DNA from: Panulirus ornatus
Taxonomy: Eukaryota > Arthropoda > Malacostraca > Decapoda > Palinuridae
Length of the DNA stretch: 64,000 bases
NCBI RefSeq assembly: GCF_036320965.1
Contig: NC_092271.1
Span: 29,622,536-29,686,535, forward strand
Direction: 5' to 3'
Positions 13,447 through 25,362 of the stretch are shown piece after piece (positions within the stretch are counted from its first letter, which is position 1; every line of letters starts with the position of its first letter). A program made the translations under genes and the position numbers. The notes beneath the pieces are model-generated. The model was not told where the DNA came from and searched no databases. It saw only the letters and a list, made by a program, of their open reading frames with translations.

Positions 13447-13447
<1 letters not shown>

Positions 13448-13498
<51 letters not shown>
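13448..13498. repeat. (CA)n microsatellite
   Basis: Pure CA run of about 25 units. Confidence 0.95.
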
Positions 13499-13500
<2 letters not shown>

Positions 13501-13736
13501 ATGAGTGAAGGATGGGCAAGGCATTATAGAGCTATGAGGACCCATTGCACAGGCAGGAGCAGGGGCGGCGCCCCCTGCCCACCAAGCAACAGACAGGGGT
13601 AGCCTGACACCGACCCAGATTATATAAATGCCTGTAACGTCCATGTTAGCCTGGTCTGCTCTGGGGACATGACACACTTCATCTATTCTGAGTTGATGTC
13701 TTCGCTGCTACTTAACTGTCTTGTTCGATTACAAGT

Positions 13737-13968
13737 ATTTTGTGAGCTGGGTTATGTTTATATAAGTCTTGTGAGGTGGGGTATCTATGTACAAGTCTTG
13801 TGAGCTGGGTTATCTTTAAACAAGTCTCTTGTGAGCTGGGTTATCTCTATACAAATCTCTTGTGAGCTGGGTTATCTCTATACAAATCTCTTGTGAGCTG
13901 GGTTATCTTCATACAAGTCTTGTGAGCTAGGTCATCTTTATACAAGTCTTGTGAGCTGGATTGGTTCT
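13737..13968. repeat. Minisatellite, ~30-38-bp unit, about 7 copies
   Basis: Unit core TTGTGAGCTGGGTTATCT with a spacer TATACAAGTC or TACAAATCTC. Unit length varies by indels. Confidence 0.85.
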
Positions 13969-14253
13969 CTCAGTAATATTCAAGATAACTTAGAGAGACA
14001 AGCTCTCCTCGTGCTGCTTGTGTTATCATGTAGTTGTCTTACTTAACTTGGTTCCTTCTTTCACCAGCATTCGAACATGTTCAGTCGTGTAGCATACATA
14101 TCGGGTCGTGTGGCATACATACTGGGTTGTGCGTCATACATACATACTGGGTCGTTTATCGTACATGTATGATGAATTTTATATGATCTTAGGGTTAGGT
14201 TTATCATCATCCCACCACAGAAGTGTGTATTATGCGGTGGAACATACTCCGAT

Positions 14254-14592
14254 TGTAGTGGTGTGTGCTACGTGGTCATGATGCATTACTATTGTAGTGG
14301 TGTGTGCTACGTGGTCATGATGCATTACTATTGTAGTGGTGTGTGCTACGTGGTCATGATGTATTACTATTGTAGTGGTGTGTGCTACGTGGTCATGATG
14401 TATTACTATTGTAGTGGTGTGTGCTACGTGGTCATGATGTATTACTATTGTAGTGGTGTGTGCTACGTGGTCATGATGTATTACTATTGTAGTGGTGTAT
14501 GTTACGTGGTCATGATGTATTACTATTGTAGAGGTGTATGTTACGTGGTCATGATGTATTACTATTGTAGTGGTGTATGTTACGTAGGCATC
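14254..14592. repeat. 39-bp minisatellite, about 9 copies
   Basis: Unit contains TGCTACGTGGTCATGATG and TATTACTATTGTAGTGG. Because 39 is a multiple of 3, both strands stay open across the array, but there is no gene. Early copies have GATGCATTAC, middle copies GATGTATTAC, and the last copies change GTGTGCTACG to GTATGTTACG, a directional spread of variants. Confidence 0.9.
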
Positions 14593-15329
14593 ATACATTC
14601 TGTGTCCATTCTATATAATGTATTTGACCACAACCACAACATCTGTGGCCCAGGAGGGGCGTGGCCTCGCATAACGACCTAGAAAATGAGCAAATTTTGC
14701 CGGGCTATGTTGAGGCCTAGTGACCGAGGTGGTCAGCCAAGCTACCGAGGAACTAGTGAACATTGATGTGGCGACAGGCGGTCTGGGCGGCACTATCACC
14801 AGTCCATTCCAGGCGACACCATCAGGGGATCAACAATGCCGCAGGACAGGACCATCCTCTTCACCTTCCCACAGATGGATCGTTTCTGGGAGTTCAGTAC
14901 GGCAAGACGCCAAACTTGACGTGTTCAGCGCCTCAGGACAGGAGGTTCACAGCTGCTTTACACAATTTTTTTGTAACTCGAATATTTCCATCAATATCTA
15001 GTAAAGAGAGCAGGGATCAAATGTGTTTGAAGGATTATAGACCATATGTTTGTAAAATGCGGAGACAACGAGGCGTCGACTATCTGATTAGTCAGTTTTC
15101 GTTTCGTTACCTCGCCTGGTGCCTGGCCGGGGCCCAGTTACCTTGTCTGGTGCCTGGCTGGGGTTCACACAAGGGCGCTCCTTCTTGACACAGGTAATTA
15201 GTCTCCATCATGACTGTTAACTGGGCTGTTATTTTGGGCAGTAACCTTAAGAATGTTGTCATTTTCTCAATGATCGTCTTTATATGAAAAAAGCAATAAT
15301 ACCTGCAAGGTGAAATGATTGTGAAACGG
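14593..15329. other. Intergenic sequence
   Basis: No gene supported. A short stretch at about 14,990-15,045 reads like the LKDYRP part of a reverse transcriptase in one frame and may be a very old LINE trace, but it is too short to call. Confidence 0.4.
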
Positions 15330-15492
15330 GAGAGGCGTCGTGTGGTGTTACCACAGGGTTCACTTTGATCTTTGGATACATTGGTTGTTGTTGTTATTGT
15401 TGTCCCGGGGTTAGGGGTATAGGGGATGCTTCTCTTGGATGGAGGGGAGGCTGTCACATAGTAAAGCTGGCAAGGAGGTGGGGATTAAGGTC

Positions 15493-15497
<5 letters not shown>
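15330..15497 (+). repeat. Dispersed repeat unit, copy 1 (ends in AG repeat)
   Basis: About 165 bp (GAGAGGCGTC ... GGATTAAGGTCTA) almost identical to 19,551-19,732. Both copies run directly into an (AG)n tract, so the microsatellite may act as the element's tail. No coding content. Confidence 0.8.

Positions 15498-15579
<82 letters not shown>
15498..15579. repeat. (AG)n microsatellite
   Basis: Pure AG run of about 41 units, at the 3' end of the dispersed repeat. Confidence 0.95.
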
Positions 15580-15580
<1 letters not shown>

Positions 15581-15711
15581 GTGGGGAGGGGATGGGGTAG
15601 GATCCTAGGTAGTGGTGCAGGTTGTGTACAACATACAACAGCGTCAGGTAAACTGGGAAAAAATAAACCCAGTGTTGTGGGCCGAGTCCCAGTCCTGTGG
15701 TGTGACCAACC

Positions 15712-17470
15712 CTAGGGGTACTGCATCCCTGCATGATACACCCCCTGGGGCTGCATCCCTGCATGATACACCCCCTGGGGCTGCATCCCTGCATGATACA
15801 CCCCCTGGGGCTGCATCCCTGCATGATACACCCCCTGGGGCTGCATCCCTGCATGATACACCCCCTGGGGCTGCAGCCCTGCATGATACACCCCCTGGGG
15901 CTGCATCCCTGCATGATACACCCCCTGGGGCTGCATCCCTGCATGATACACCCCCTGGGGCTGCATCCCTGCATGATACACCCCCTGGGGCTGCAGCCCT
16001 GCATGATACACCCCCTGGGGCTGCATCCTTGCATGATACATCCCCTGGGGCTGCATCCCTGCATGATACACCCCCTGGGGCTGCATCCCTGCATGATACA
16101 CCCCCTGGGGCTGCATCCCTGCATGATACACCCCCTGGGGCTGCATCCCTGCATGATACACCCCCTGGGGCTGCATCCCTGCATGATACACCCCCTGGGG
16201 CTGCATCCCTGCATGATACATCCCCTGGGGCTGCATCCCTGCATGATACACCCCCTGGGGCTGCATCCCTGCATGATACACCCCCTGGGGCTGCATCCCT
16301 GCATGATACACCCCCTAGGGCTGCATCCCTGCATGATACACCCCCTGGGGCTGCATCCCTGCATGATACACCCCCTGGGGCTGCATCCTTGCATGATACA
16401 TCCCCTGGGGCTGCATCCCTGCATGATACACCCCCTGGGGCTGCATCCCTGCATGATACACCCCTTGGGGCTGCATCCCTGCATGATACACCCCCTGGGG
16501 CTGCATCCCTGCATGATACACCCCCTGGGGCTGCATCCCTGCATGATACACCCCCTGGGGCTGCATCCCTGCATGATACACCCCCTGGGGCTGCATCCCT
16601 GCATGATACACCCCCTGGGGATGCAGCCCTGCATGATACACCCCCTGGGGCTGCAGCCCTGCATGATACACCCCCTGGGGCTGCATCCTTGCATGATACA
16701 TCCCCTGGGGCTGCATCCCTGCATGATACACCCCCTGGGGCTGCATCCCTGCATGATACATCCCCTGGGGCTGCATCCCTGCATGATACACCCCCTGGGG
16801 CTGCAGCCCTGCATGATACACCCCCTGGGGCTGCATCCCTGCATGATACACCCCCTGGGGCTGCATCCTTGCATGATACATCCCCTGGGGCTGCATCCCT
16901 GCATGATACACCCCCTGGGGCTGCATCCCTGCATGATACACCCCCTGGGGCTGCATCCCTGCATGATACATCCCCTGGGGCTGCATCCCTGCATGATACA
17001 CCCCCTGGGGCTGCATCCTTGCATGATACATCCCCTGGGGCTGCATCCCTGCATGATACACCCCCTGGGGCTGCATCCCTGCATGATACACCCCCTGGGG
17101 CTGCATCCCTGCATGATACACCCCCTGGGGCTGCATCCTTGCATGATACATCCCCTGGGGCTGCATCCCTGCATGATACACCCCCTGGGGCTGCATCCTT
17201 GCATGATACATCCCCTGGGGCTGCATCCCTGCATGATACACCCCCTGGGGCTGCATACCTGCATGATACACCCCCTGGGGCTGCATCCCTGCATGATACA
17301 TCCCCTGGGGCTGCAGCCCTGCATGATACATCCCCTGGGGCTGCATCCCTGCATGATACACCCCCTGGGGCTGCATCCCTGCATGATACACCCCCTGGGG
17401 CTGCATCCTTGCATGATACATCCCCTGGGGCTGCATCCCTGCATGATACATCCCCTGGGGCTACATTACC
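15712..17470. repeat. 30-bp minisatellite array, 58 exact-length copies
   Basis: Fifty-eight 30-bp units from 15,721 to 17,460, each with TGCATCCCTGCATGATACA then CCCCCTGGGG. No unit changes length. Because 30 is divisible by 3 and the unit lacks stops in most frames, long open frames of about 620 codons appear on both strands. They carry no start context, no splice logic and no non-repeat domain, so I do not call a gene. Recurrent variants include a linked pair (TCCTTGCATG with ATACATCCCC) at 16,021, 16,381, 16,681, 16,861, 17,011, 17,131, 17,191 and 17,401. From 17,461 to about 17,640 the unit decays. Confidence 0.95.
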
Positions 17471-17695
17471 CACATGAAACACCCCCTGGGGCGGTATCCC
17501 TGCTTGATACACCCCCTAGGGCTGCACCCCTGAGTGATACAAGCCCTGGGGTTGCTTACCCCTGTATAACACATCCCCTGGGGTCTGTACCCAGCCCATG
17601 AGGGCTGCACTACCCGCATGACACAGCCCTGGGGATCTGTTGGGCCTCTTCCATGACACCCGCTAAGGAGCTAAACCCTTGGCATTACATACCCT

Positions 17696-17989
17696 GTAGA
17701 GAGTCGCCCAGGTTTAGAGGTTAGCATTACTGATCATGAGTCAGCTCGGGCCTGCCTGGAGAAAGGCCAGCGTGGGTTTGAATTCTGGGCGCGGTAGTCG
17801 GCCCACATCCTTCCCCAAGTGTTCATCCTCGGGGCAGGTCGATAAATGGGTAATTGGCTTAGGCTGGGGTATGTGTGTCTATATATACGTACACATAGGA
17901 GGTAAAACCTGGTACACATATACAAGGTTGATACACGGGGCAACATGAAAGTAAACCCTCTCTAGAGCACCGTAATAGACAAATGGTAA

Positions 17990-17990
<1 letters not shown>
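17696..17990 (+). mobile_element. tRNA-derived SINE
   Basis: The head has tRNA-like promoter boxes: an A-box-like region TTTAGAGGTTAGCATTAC (17,713 onward) and a B-box-like GGGTTTGAATTCTGG (about 17,774-17,788). It is followed by a body with GTCGATAAATGGGTAATTGG and CTTAGGCTGGGGTATG, then GGTAAAACCTGGTACACATA to AAGTAAACCCTCTCTAGAGC. It ends near a (CA)n tract. The GTCGATAAATGGGTA...CTTAGGCTGG body is one I associate from memory with decapod SINEs; the B box carries substitutions, so this copy is probably silent. Confidence 0.6.

Positions 17991-17992
<2 letters not shown>

Positions 17993-18052
<60 letters not shown>
17993..18052. repeat. (CA)n microsatellite
   Basis: Pure CA run of about 30 units immediately after the SINE. 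Confidence 0.95.
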
Positions 18053-18055
<3 letters not shown>

Positions 18056-19121
18056 TGAGGGGCCAAGCTCTACTAATTGGTCCACCATAGAGGAAAGAAC
18101 AGATGAATGTGACCTCATTACAACCTTCAAATTTCTACATCAGGTGAGTGATGTTGACGATGACAGTTGTTCATGAGATGCTCACCCAAGGTAACCGGAG
18201 GCTCTGGGAAACTAGACAAGATGGACGTAAAGAAGTGATGTTTTAGTATAAGGTTTTTGGATGGTTGGACCAGACTGAACAGCAAGACATGAGGCCCATA
18301 GTACACACATGCTTAAAAGGCGAGTTGATGGTTTAGAAATCCAACAGATGGGGCCCCACTACTGTAAATCTCCCTCCCCACACAGTATAAAAGATTGGAG
18401 CGCCCAATAGTGTTGAACTGCCTCCCCGTACAGCACAATAGATGGGGCCCCACCAGTGTAGCACGTTAGTACAACAAGGGCACAGCCCGGTACCTCAACG
18501 CCTATGCTTCACACACTCATACCTAAACACTACACCTGAAGCGCACACACACATACATTTAGCACGTAAACAGAACAAATGTCCCCCTTTACACCGTAAA
18601 TGTTCAGGCCCATACGAGGTAGACACAGAGCACACATACCACCACCCACATGACACAGCCCAGGAGGCCTCATGGCTTGTCTCTGTAACCAGGTAGTCAT
18701 TCAGACTTTACTTGTTCAGCTGCAAAAACTTAAGTAGCCACAGTACCTGTCTATGTTGCTGGGATGGATGATGTGATGAGGAGGTGGAAGAGGTCACTCT
18801 AGGAGGTGGGAGGGCGTCGTCACCGTGGGAGGTGATCGTGTATCGTCAGGAAGCCACTGTGACCACTGGTTCACGAGGCCATCTGGCCGCTTACTGCCTC
18901 ACGCACCATTCAGTAGTTACACCATCTAGCGTGTGGACCTCATCCTCGGCCCAGCGTTGGTGTCGGTGTTCCTCATTGTGACTGTGTAACCCAGAGAGGT
19001 CATGGGTTACAAGTGTCACTGAGCTGGGTCAAAGGTCACTACAGTAATACTAGGTTATAAAAGATTGTTATTGGGATGAATAGTAATGTAACAAATGAAA
19101 ACTGCCATGGACTTGTTAACC

Positions 19122-19128
<7 letters not shown>
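18053..19128. other. Intergenic sequence
   Basis: No gene, RNA or repeat recognised. Confidence 0.4.

Positions 19129-19199
<71 letters not shown>
19129..19199. repeat. (TA)n microsatellite
   Basis: Pure TA run of about 35 units. Confidence 0.95.
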
Positions 19200-19201
<2 letters not shown>

Positions 19202-19299
19202 ATTTACCGCCATCAAGAATAGTTGAAGTAACTGGACGTTATTACAGAGAATGTAGTCTACTATGACAAATACTAGTTAACTGTAGTACCATATGTATG

Positions 19300-19488
<189 letters not shown>

Positions 19489-19550
19489 CTGAATATTGAT
19501 GACATGTTTATTATAGTTTCTGCAGCATGAGGAGAGTGTGAGTGTGAGGC

Positions 19551-19729
19551 GGGAGAGGCGTCATGTTTACAGAGTTGCCTTGTGTTACCACAGGGTTCAC
19601 TTTGATCTTTGGATACATTGGTTGTTGTTGTTATTGTTGTCCCGGGGTTAGGGGTATAGGGGATGCTTCTCTTGGATGGAGGGGAGGCTGTCACATAGTA
19701 AAGCTGGCAAGGAGGTGGGGATTAAGGTC

Positions 19730-19732
<3 letters not shown>
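19551..19732 (+). repeat. Dispersed repeat unit, copy 2 (ends in AG repeat)
   Basis: Second copy of the unit at 15,330-15,497, with a few extra bases near its start (GTTTACAGAGTTGCCTT) and otherwise nearly identical. It runs into (AG)n at 19,733-19,787. Confidence 0.8.

Positions 19733-19787
<55 letters not shown>
19733..19787. repeat. (AG)n microsatellite
   Basis: Pure AG run of about 27 units ending the second dispersed repeat. Confidence 0.95.
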
Positions 19788-19789
<2 letters not shown>

Positions 19790-22089
19790 GTGGTGGTGGG
19801 TTGGTGTTGGGTGTGGATCCCCTGGCAGGTACACCAGGCTCGGAGTGTTGCCTGTGTCTTGATACAAGGTAGATCTACCTCCCGCCCCGGAACCCAGGTA
19901 CCGTGGCTGCCGGGCTCCCATGTACAGTGAAGTAAATCGTATATCTCACACAACATCTGATTGTGAGCTAAGTGTGTTATATGAGAAAGTCCGAGCGTTA
20001 TGTTTAAGAATGATATACGATTTCATTCAACTGGTTGGAGGTAATGACTGAAATAATCCTAAGAAACAATGTAGTTGGTGTTTACGAGTGACATAAACAG
20101 ACTACCTTGCCAAAAGTGGCAGGAAGTGTTCAGTGGACGTCAGCCGTGCCTCGACCCTGGCCGTAACCCCTGCTAGGAGGTCCCAAGGTAGGGCTACACT
20201 GTAACGCTGCTACAACACGGAAGAATATGTTATGGCGTATACCTGAGATACACACTGAACTTTGGTTCGAAATATTCTGTCGTTCTGTTGAAGCAGATCA
20301 GGTTAGCATTTCTCTCATGGCAAATACTTTATTCGAATAATGACTTTCACCTTGGCTACCAACTGTCCCGTGCATATTAAAGAGGTGCCATATCAAGGGT
20401 TGTTTGCTAGTGCCATGAGTGCAGAGACGTGTTCTGGGTAACAGCCTTAAATCTGTTGCTGACTGTGGCCTACCAGGCGACCCGGATCACACCTGTACCG
20501 AACCCTGTGTCGAGCGGGTGACGCTCAGGTTTGGACACATTTACCGAGCGCTTGATGAGTTTTGTCCGCCACGCGGTGTGTGTGTGTGTGTGTGTGTGTG
20601 AACAATGAACATAACAAAGATGGAGGTAAATGTTGGAATGAAATACCAGAATCCATAATGCTGGAAGTGGTATGGTTGCTGTGGCGATATTGTTGCTGTG
20701 GTGGTATAGTAACTGTGGTGATATGGTTGATATGATGAGATGGTTGCCGTGGTGGTATGGTTGTTGAGGTGGTTTGGTTATTGAAGTTGTATGGTTAAGT
20801 GGTATGGTTGTTAAGGTAGTATGGTTCCTGTGGTGGTATTTGTTGCTGTGGAAATACATGTTTACTCACAGTCCAGTCTGCAGTGTTCTCCAGGCGTCGG
20901 TGCGTGTCGTTCATATATTGGTCGTCGGTGCTGGTCGGTCATAAGTGCGGACACTGATCACACAACACGCGCACCACGGCTGCCTGTAGTGGTCGGTCGC
21001 ATTCTGATCAGCTGGACACCCACCTATATGGCTCTGCTGGCCACACTCAGATTTTTATAGTAATCTTGGCATTGTAGATATGTCATGTGCATCTTTTTTA
21101 TTTTCATTTCTAACAAGAAATGTCTTTACAAAGGTAGATTATCATAAGCAAGTGGGTAATATAGAACTATTGATGCCATTAGTAAGGTAAGAAATAAGGT
21201 GTTGAGCTGGACTTGGAATGCATTCCTACTTTCATGGCGACTTGACCACTCCTTAACATATTGGTTCACTCTTTTGAATTTTCATCTCTATAAGTATTTG
21301 CATGTTTCATCTTTATGTCTTGCTGAGTTGATTTTTCCTCTGTATGACACTGGCGTGTGTGGTCCCCTGGTTATGTACGTAATCATCATTTATGATGACG
21401 TACACATGATGACAACCACTAGTGTGTTATAACTTGTACAGGAAGAATTTATGTTACTATCCCTCTTATATGAGATAAATCAACGCCATCCATAACTTAA
21501 CTGCTTGAGTATGATTACAGCTTCATTTGTGATATGACTCTCTTATCAACCCATTAGGTATCGTCGCTGAACTATTCATCATGATTTAATTCCAAATATA
21601 CGACAGTATTGTATTAATATGACAGTATTGTATTAATATGACAGTATTGTATTAATTATTGAATAAAATATTTGGTTTCCTTGTATGTGATGAAGAACGT
21701 GACACTGCTGATGTAGTCTTGTACATCAACAGATATTCTTGTTGCATAGTAGACCTTACACCTGCTTCTCCATGATAACTGTGTACACACACATATCATG
21801 AGCGGACTTGATGATGGTGAACTGCATATGGCAGTCACAGCGCTGGGTCATCAGAGACTCGTGGCTCAGTAGTGGCTACCGCTCAAATATCTGGTTACTA
21901 ACAGAACAACAAGGTGGAGGGTTGTGGACCACACGTTCACGGAGGAGAGTGAGGGAACAATGGAAGTGGAGTTTTATATCGACTGAATTATTTCATGGCT
22001 TCACTACATCAGTCTTCTTATAGGAAAAACAGATTATGGAAATGCTTTAAGGACTATTTAAATCTCATGTGTCAGATTCCTCCAGTACA

Positions 22090-22129
<40 letters not shown>

Positions 22130-22340
22130 ATGCATGATTCTGTGGTTTGGAAAAGTTTTAGATTTTGTGAATGATATATAAACTGGAGACGAAAAAAAAC
22201 AAAACAAGCTTTAGTATGAGATTTGTGATGCAGCTTAACGTGCAGGAGTGAGGAAACTGGCACAATAAACTCTCTGATTCCAGAACCAAGTAAACAGGTG
22301 ATACAAGCAAAACAACAAGCAAACAAAATTGTAGTCTTCA
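19788..22340. other. Intergenic sequence with minor repeats
   Basis: No gene supported. Contains (TG)n at 20,577-20,600, a degenerate GGTGGTATGGTTGTTG-like repeat at about 20,655-20,845, three copies of GACAGTATTGTATTAATAT at 21,602-21,655, and (CA)n at 22,088-22,126. Confidence 0.45.
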
Positions 22341-22342
22341 CA

Positions 22343-22672
22343 GGCAATCTTCATAGGTAGTCTTCATAGGTAGTTGTCACAGGTAGTCTTCGTAGGTAGT
22401 CTTCACAGGTAGTCCTCATAAGTATTCATAGGTAGTCTTCGTAGGTAGTCTTCACAGGTAGTCCTCATAGGTATTCATAGGTAGTCTTCGTAGGTAGTCT
22501 TCACAGGCAATCTTCATAGGTAGTCTTCACAGGTAGTCCTCATAGGTAGTCTTCACAGGTAGTCCTCATAGGTAGTCTTCACAGGTAGTCCTCATAGGTA
22601 GTCTTCACAGGTAGTCCTCATAGGTAGTCTTCACAGGTAGTCTTCATAGGTAGTCTTCGTAGGTAGTTATTA
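22343..22672. repeat. Minisatellite of AGGTAGTCTTCACAGGTAGT type
   Basis: About 24-26-bp units alternating TCTTCACAGGTAGTCCTCATA and related forms, about 13 copies. Confidence 0.9.
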
Positions 22673-22689
22673 CAAGTATGGTATTCTGA

Positions 22690-23115
22690 TTCAAGTCTGG
22701 GAAACTCATCTCCAGTGTTTACAGTTTGCTGGCTCAGCCACACCTTGAAGATTGCGTTCAGCTGTGGTCACCTCACTCGAACACATGAGAGACAACACAG
22801 AACGCAATGCCGCACTGAGCGTCGTCCAGCTTTAATCCTGTTGAAGAAATGTACTTTGCGTCATTCACGTAAAGCCTTTGCCAATGAGTTTTCATCCATT
22901 GTTATGGGGAAAATAAACTTATCTAGTCTTAAAAAGCCGCTTAAATCAAGGTTCTCAGAGCCTCTGATAATTCTGAATCTGTGCATCAACTTGCCTCTGA
23001 ACCTTCTCTCTTTAACACATGAGTTCATCTCCTAATGAGTGGATGAAACCAGCACCAAAGACAAATTCAAAAATAGACTTGAGAAAGACTTGGCTTTAAG
23101 TCCACAAGTGATACA
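22690..23115 (+). mobile_element. Degraded CR1/Jockey-like LINE 3' fragment
   Basis: Reads in frame as SLLAQPHLEDCVQLWSPHSN (about 22,718-22,777), the typical 'RPHLEY.vQ.WsP' block near the end of CR1/Jockey/L2-type LINE proteins. About 300 bp later comes SPNEWMKPAPKTNSKIDL, which I read as the usual 'NSLP...t...FK..LD' C-terminal end. Several stops and frameshifts. This is a different and much older family than copies A-H. Confidence 0.55.
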
Positions 23116-24226
23116 AACTAGGACTCATTGCTTTCTTACATACACAGGTCACGTGTATGTCTCCTTCAGTCAAGTGTTTGGTCTCCTGCTCTGCCCACAG
23201 GACGCTCCCTCTTCCTAATATTTTCCACGATCATAAACAGTTTTGGGAAGGACCCAGTGGTTTACTGCTGTCTGCATTCCTTTGAATTTCCTCCTCTGCC
23301 CCTCACCTCCCTGGTGATTGATGGAGGAATGAGTGGCTCCTGGCACAAACGCCACAAGTGTTTTCTTATATATGAAAAGTCTCGTCTGAATAACATGTTC
23401 CATCTGACAAACAACATGTGATCTTTCACTTTCTGTGTTTTCTTATTATTGTCCAGTTGCTCCTAATCCTCGTCCTATTTTCACTTTTTAATAATATTTC
23501 TAGACACATTCTTTATGGAAGTTTTCATCAGTTTCAGATACTGTATCAGATTTTAGTTTCCTATTCTTCTCAAGACTGAACACATAATTAGATTCCGTGC
23601 CAGGGACTTGCCAGGGATGCTACATATATACACCACAGCCCACACAAACCACAGCCTTCCATCTGTTCAGCCATATTTCACGCCACAACATTACTTCACA
23701 ATAAAGAGAAATTTTCTTGTGGTTCAACTGTCGCGTGTTGCTCCTATAATGCGTTCAGCTTCATACAAGGTCGACCCTCTCCAAGTAATGAATGGTTACA
23801 CCGCCCATCTATCCTCCTTACAACACTGTGTTGCATCAACAATTTGTATTTCCTCTAATAATCTTCGTAGAGTGAGAACAGTGTGTAGTAGGCGAGACTG
23901 ATGTATCACAGACAACAGTACCGTCACCTCGCTCACTAGTTACTTACTTAACATATCTTGAACTGTGATGGCTTAATCATAAGCAATATCATTTTCATCT
24001 CTTTGGCTTTCATATTCGTCCGCAAACAGTTGTCCTGTGTGCAGCTGGCAGTACTGGCCCAGAAGCTGTCCTGTGTACAATGGCTGGTCCAGCAAGAGGA
24101 CCAAGTCGTCAGTCAAGTCATGTGACCTTCACCTCCCCAGCCATTGACTGTTGCTCATTACAGGTCAACCCTTCCCTACCACACCTCTGCCACAATCGAT
24201 CCTCTACGTCTGACTTAGCTTGGGTT

Positions 24227-24228
<2 letters not shown>
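23116..24228. other. Intergenic sequence
   Basis: No gene supported; the reading frames present are short and lack recognisable motifs. Confidence 0.4.

Positions 24229-24261
<33 letters not shown>
24229..24261. repeat. (TA)n microsatellite
   Basis: TA run bordering the left short element. Confidence 0.95.
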
Positions 24262-24263
<2 letters not shown>

Positions 24264-24425
24264 TTTCTTTTCTTTCATACTATTCGCCATTTCCCGCGTT
24301 AGCGAGGTAGCGTTAAGAACAGAGGACTGGGCCTTTGAGGGAATATCCTCACCTGGCCCCCTTCTCTGTTCCTTCTTTTGGAAAATTAAAAAAAAAAAGA
24401 ACCGAGAGGGGAGGATTTCCAGCAC

Positions 24426-24463
<38 letters not shown>

Positions 24464-24543
24464 CGCGCTCACTTCCCTTTTAGTCGCCTTCCACGACACG
24501 CAGGGAATACGTGGGAAGAATTCTTTCTCCCCTATCCCCAGGG

Positions 24544-24546
<3 letters not shown>
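24262..24546 (-). mobile_element. Short non-autonomous LINE-derived element, minus orientation
   Basis: Its 5' part (minus strand, from 24,546) has CCCTGGGGATAGGGG and CCCACGTATTCCCTGCGTGT, the same start as LINE copy G (49,380-49,491). Its 3' part ends in GCTACCTCGCTAACGCGGGA followed by AATGGCGAATAG and an A/G-rich tail, related to the LINE 3' tail. No coding sequence lies between. A C-run of about 36 bases (24,427-24,462) sits where the partner copy has GGGGGG. It looks like an internally deleted LINE derivative or a SINE borrowing both LINE ends. Confidence 0.7.

Positions 24547-24616
<70 letters not shown>
24547..24616. repeat. (TA)n microsatellite, centre of an inverted pair
   Basis: About 35 TA units between two oppositely oriented short elements. 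Confidence 0.95.
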
Positions 24617-24620
<4 letters not shown>

Positions 24621-24718
24621 GGGGATAGGGGATTAAGAATACTTCCCACGTATTCCCTGCGTGTCGTAGAAGGCGACTAAAAGGGGAGGGAGCGGGGGGC
24701 TGGAAATCCTCCCCTCTC

Positions 24719-24752
<34 letters not shown>

Positions 24753-24875
24753 CAAAAGAAGGAACAGAGAATTGGGCCGGGTGAGGGTATTCCCTCAGGG
24801 GCCCGGTCCTCTGTTCTTAGCGCTACCTCGCTGATGCGGGAAATGGCGAGTAGTTTGAAAGAAAAGAAAGAAAGA

Positions 24876-24881
<6 letters not shown>
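24617..24881 (+). mobile_element. Short non-autonomous LINE-derived element, plus orientation
   Basis: Same element as the left partner, in plus orientation: CCCTGGGGATAGGGG start, GGAAATCCTCCCCTCTCG, a T-run of about 33 bases (24,720-24,752), AGAAGGAACAGAG, then the tail GCGCTACCTCGCTGATGCGG and an AAAGAAAGAAAG end. With the left copy it forms a foldback of about 600 bp around (TA)n. Confidence 0.7.

Positions 24882-24929
<48 letters not shown>
24882..24929. repeat. (TA)n microsatellite
   Basis: TA run after the tail of the plus-oriented short element. The next ~300 bp (24,930-25,234) shows nothing recognisable. Confidence 0.95.
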
Positions 24930-24931
<2 letters not shown>

Positions 24932-25227
24932 AGCGGGTCGCTGTTCTCATCCTACCCAGGCCACGCTGTTTCATTCCCCCCTCCCTAGTATGCTATGAAA
25001 CCTCACATTTCCCTCTCTCCCCACCTCCTCTGCACCATACCCCCACGTGTGCCACATGCTCTCAGCAGCTCTTCATATGTCCTGCATACAAACAACTCGT
25101 GTCATTCATGTAGTCTGCCATAAGTGCCAGGTGAACCTAGCTCATGTGAGGGGCCCAGTGTGAGCACCGCCCTCACTCTCCTGCACCTGTCATATCCATC
25201 ATCCCTTGCTACTTTATAGTAGGCAGA

Positions 25228-25362
<135 letters not shown>

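Noticed and set aside
15612..17601. Several overlapping open frames of about 620-650 codons on both strands
   Set aside because: All are translations of one 30-bp tandem repeat; open in nearly every frame, with no unique domain or splice context.
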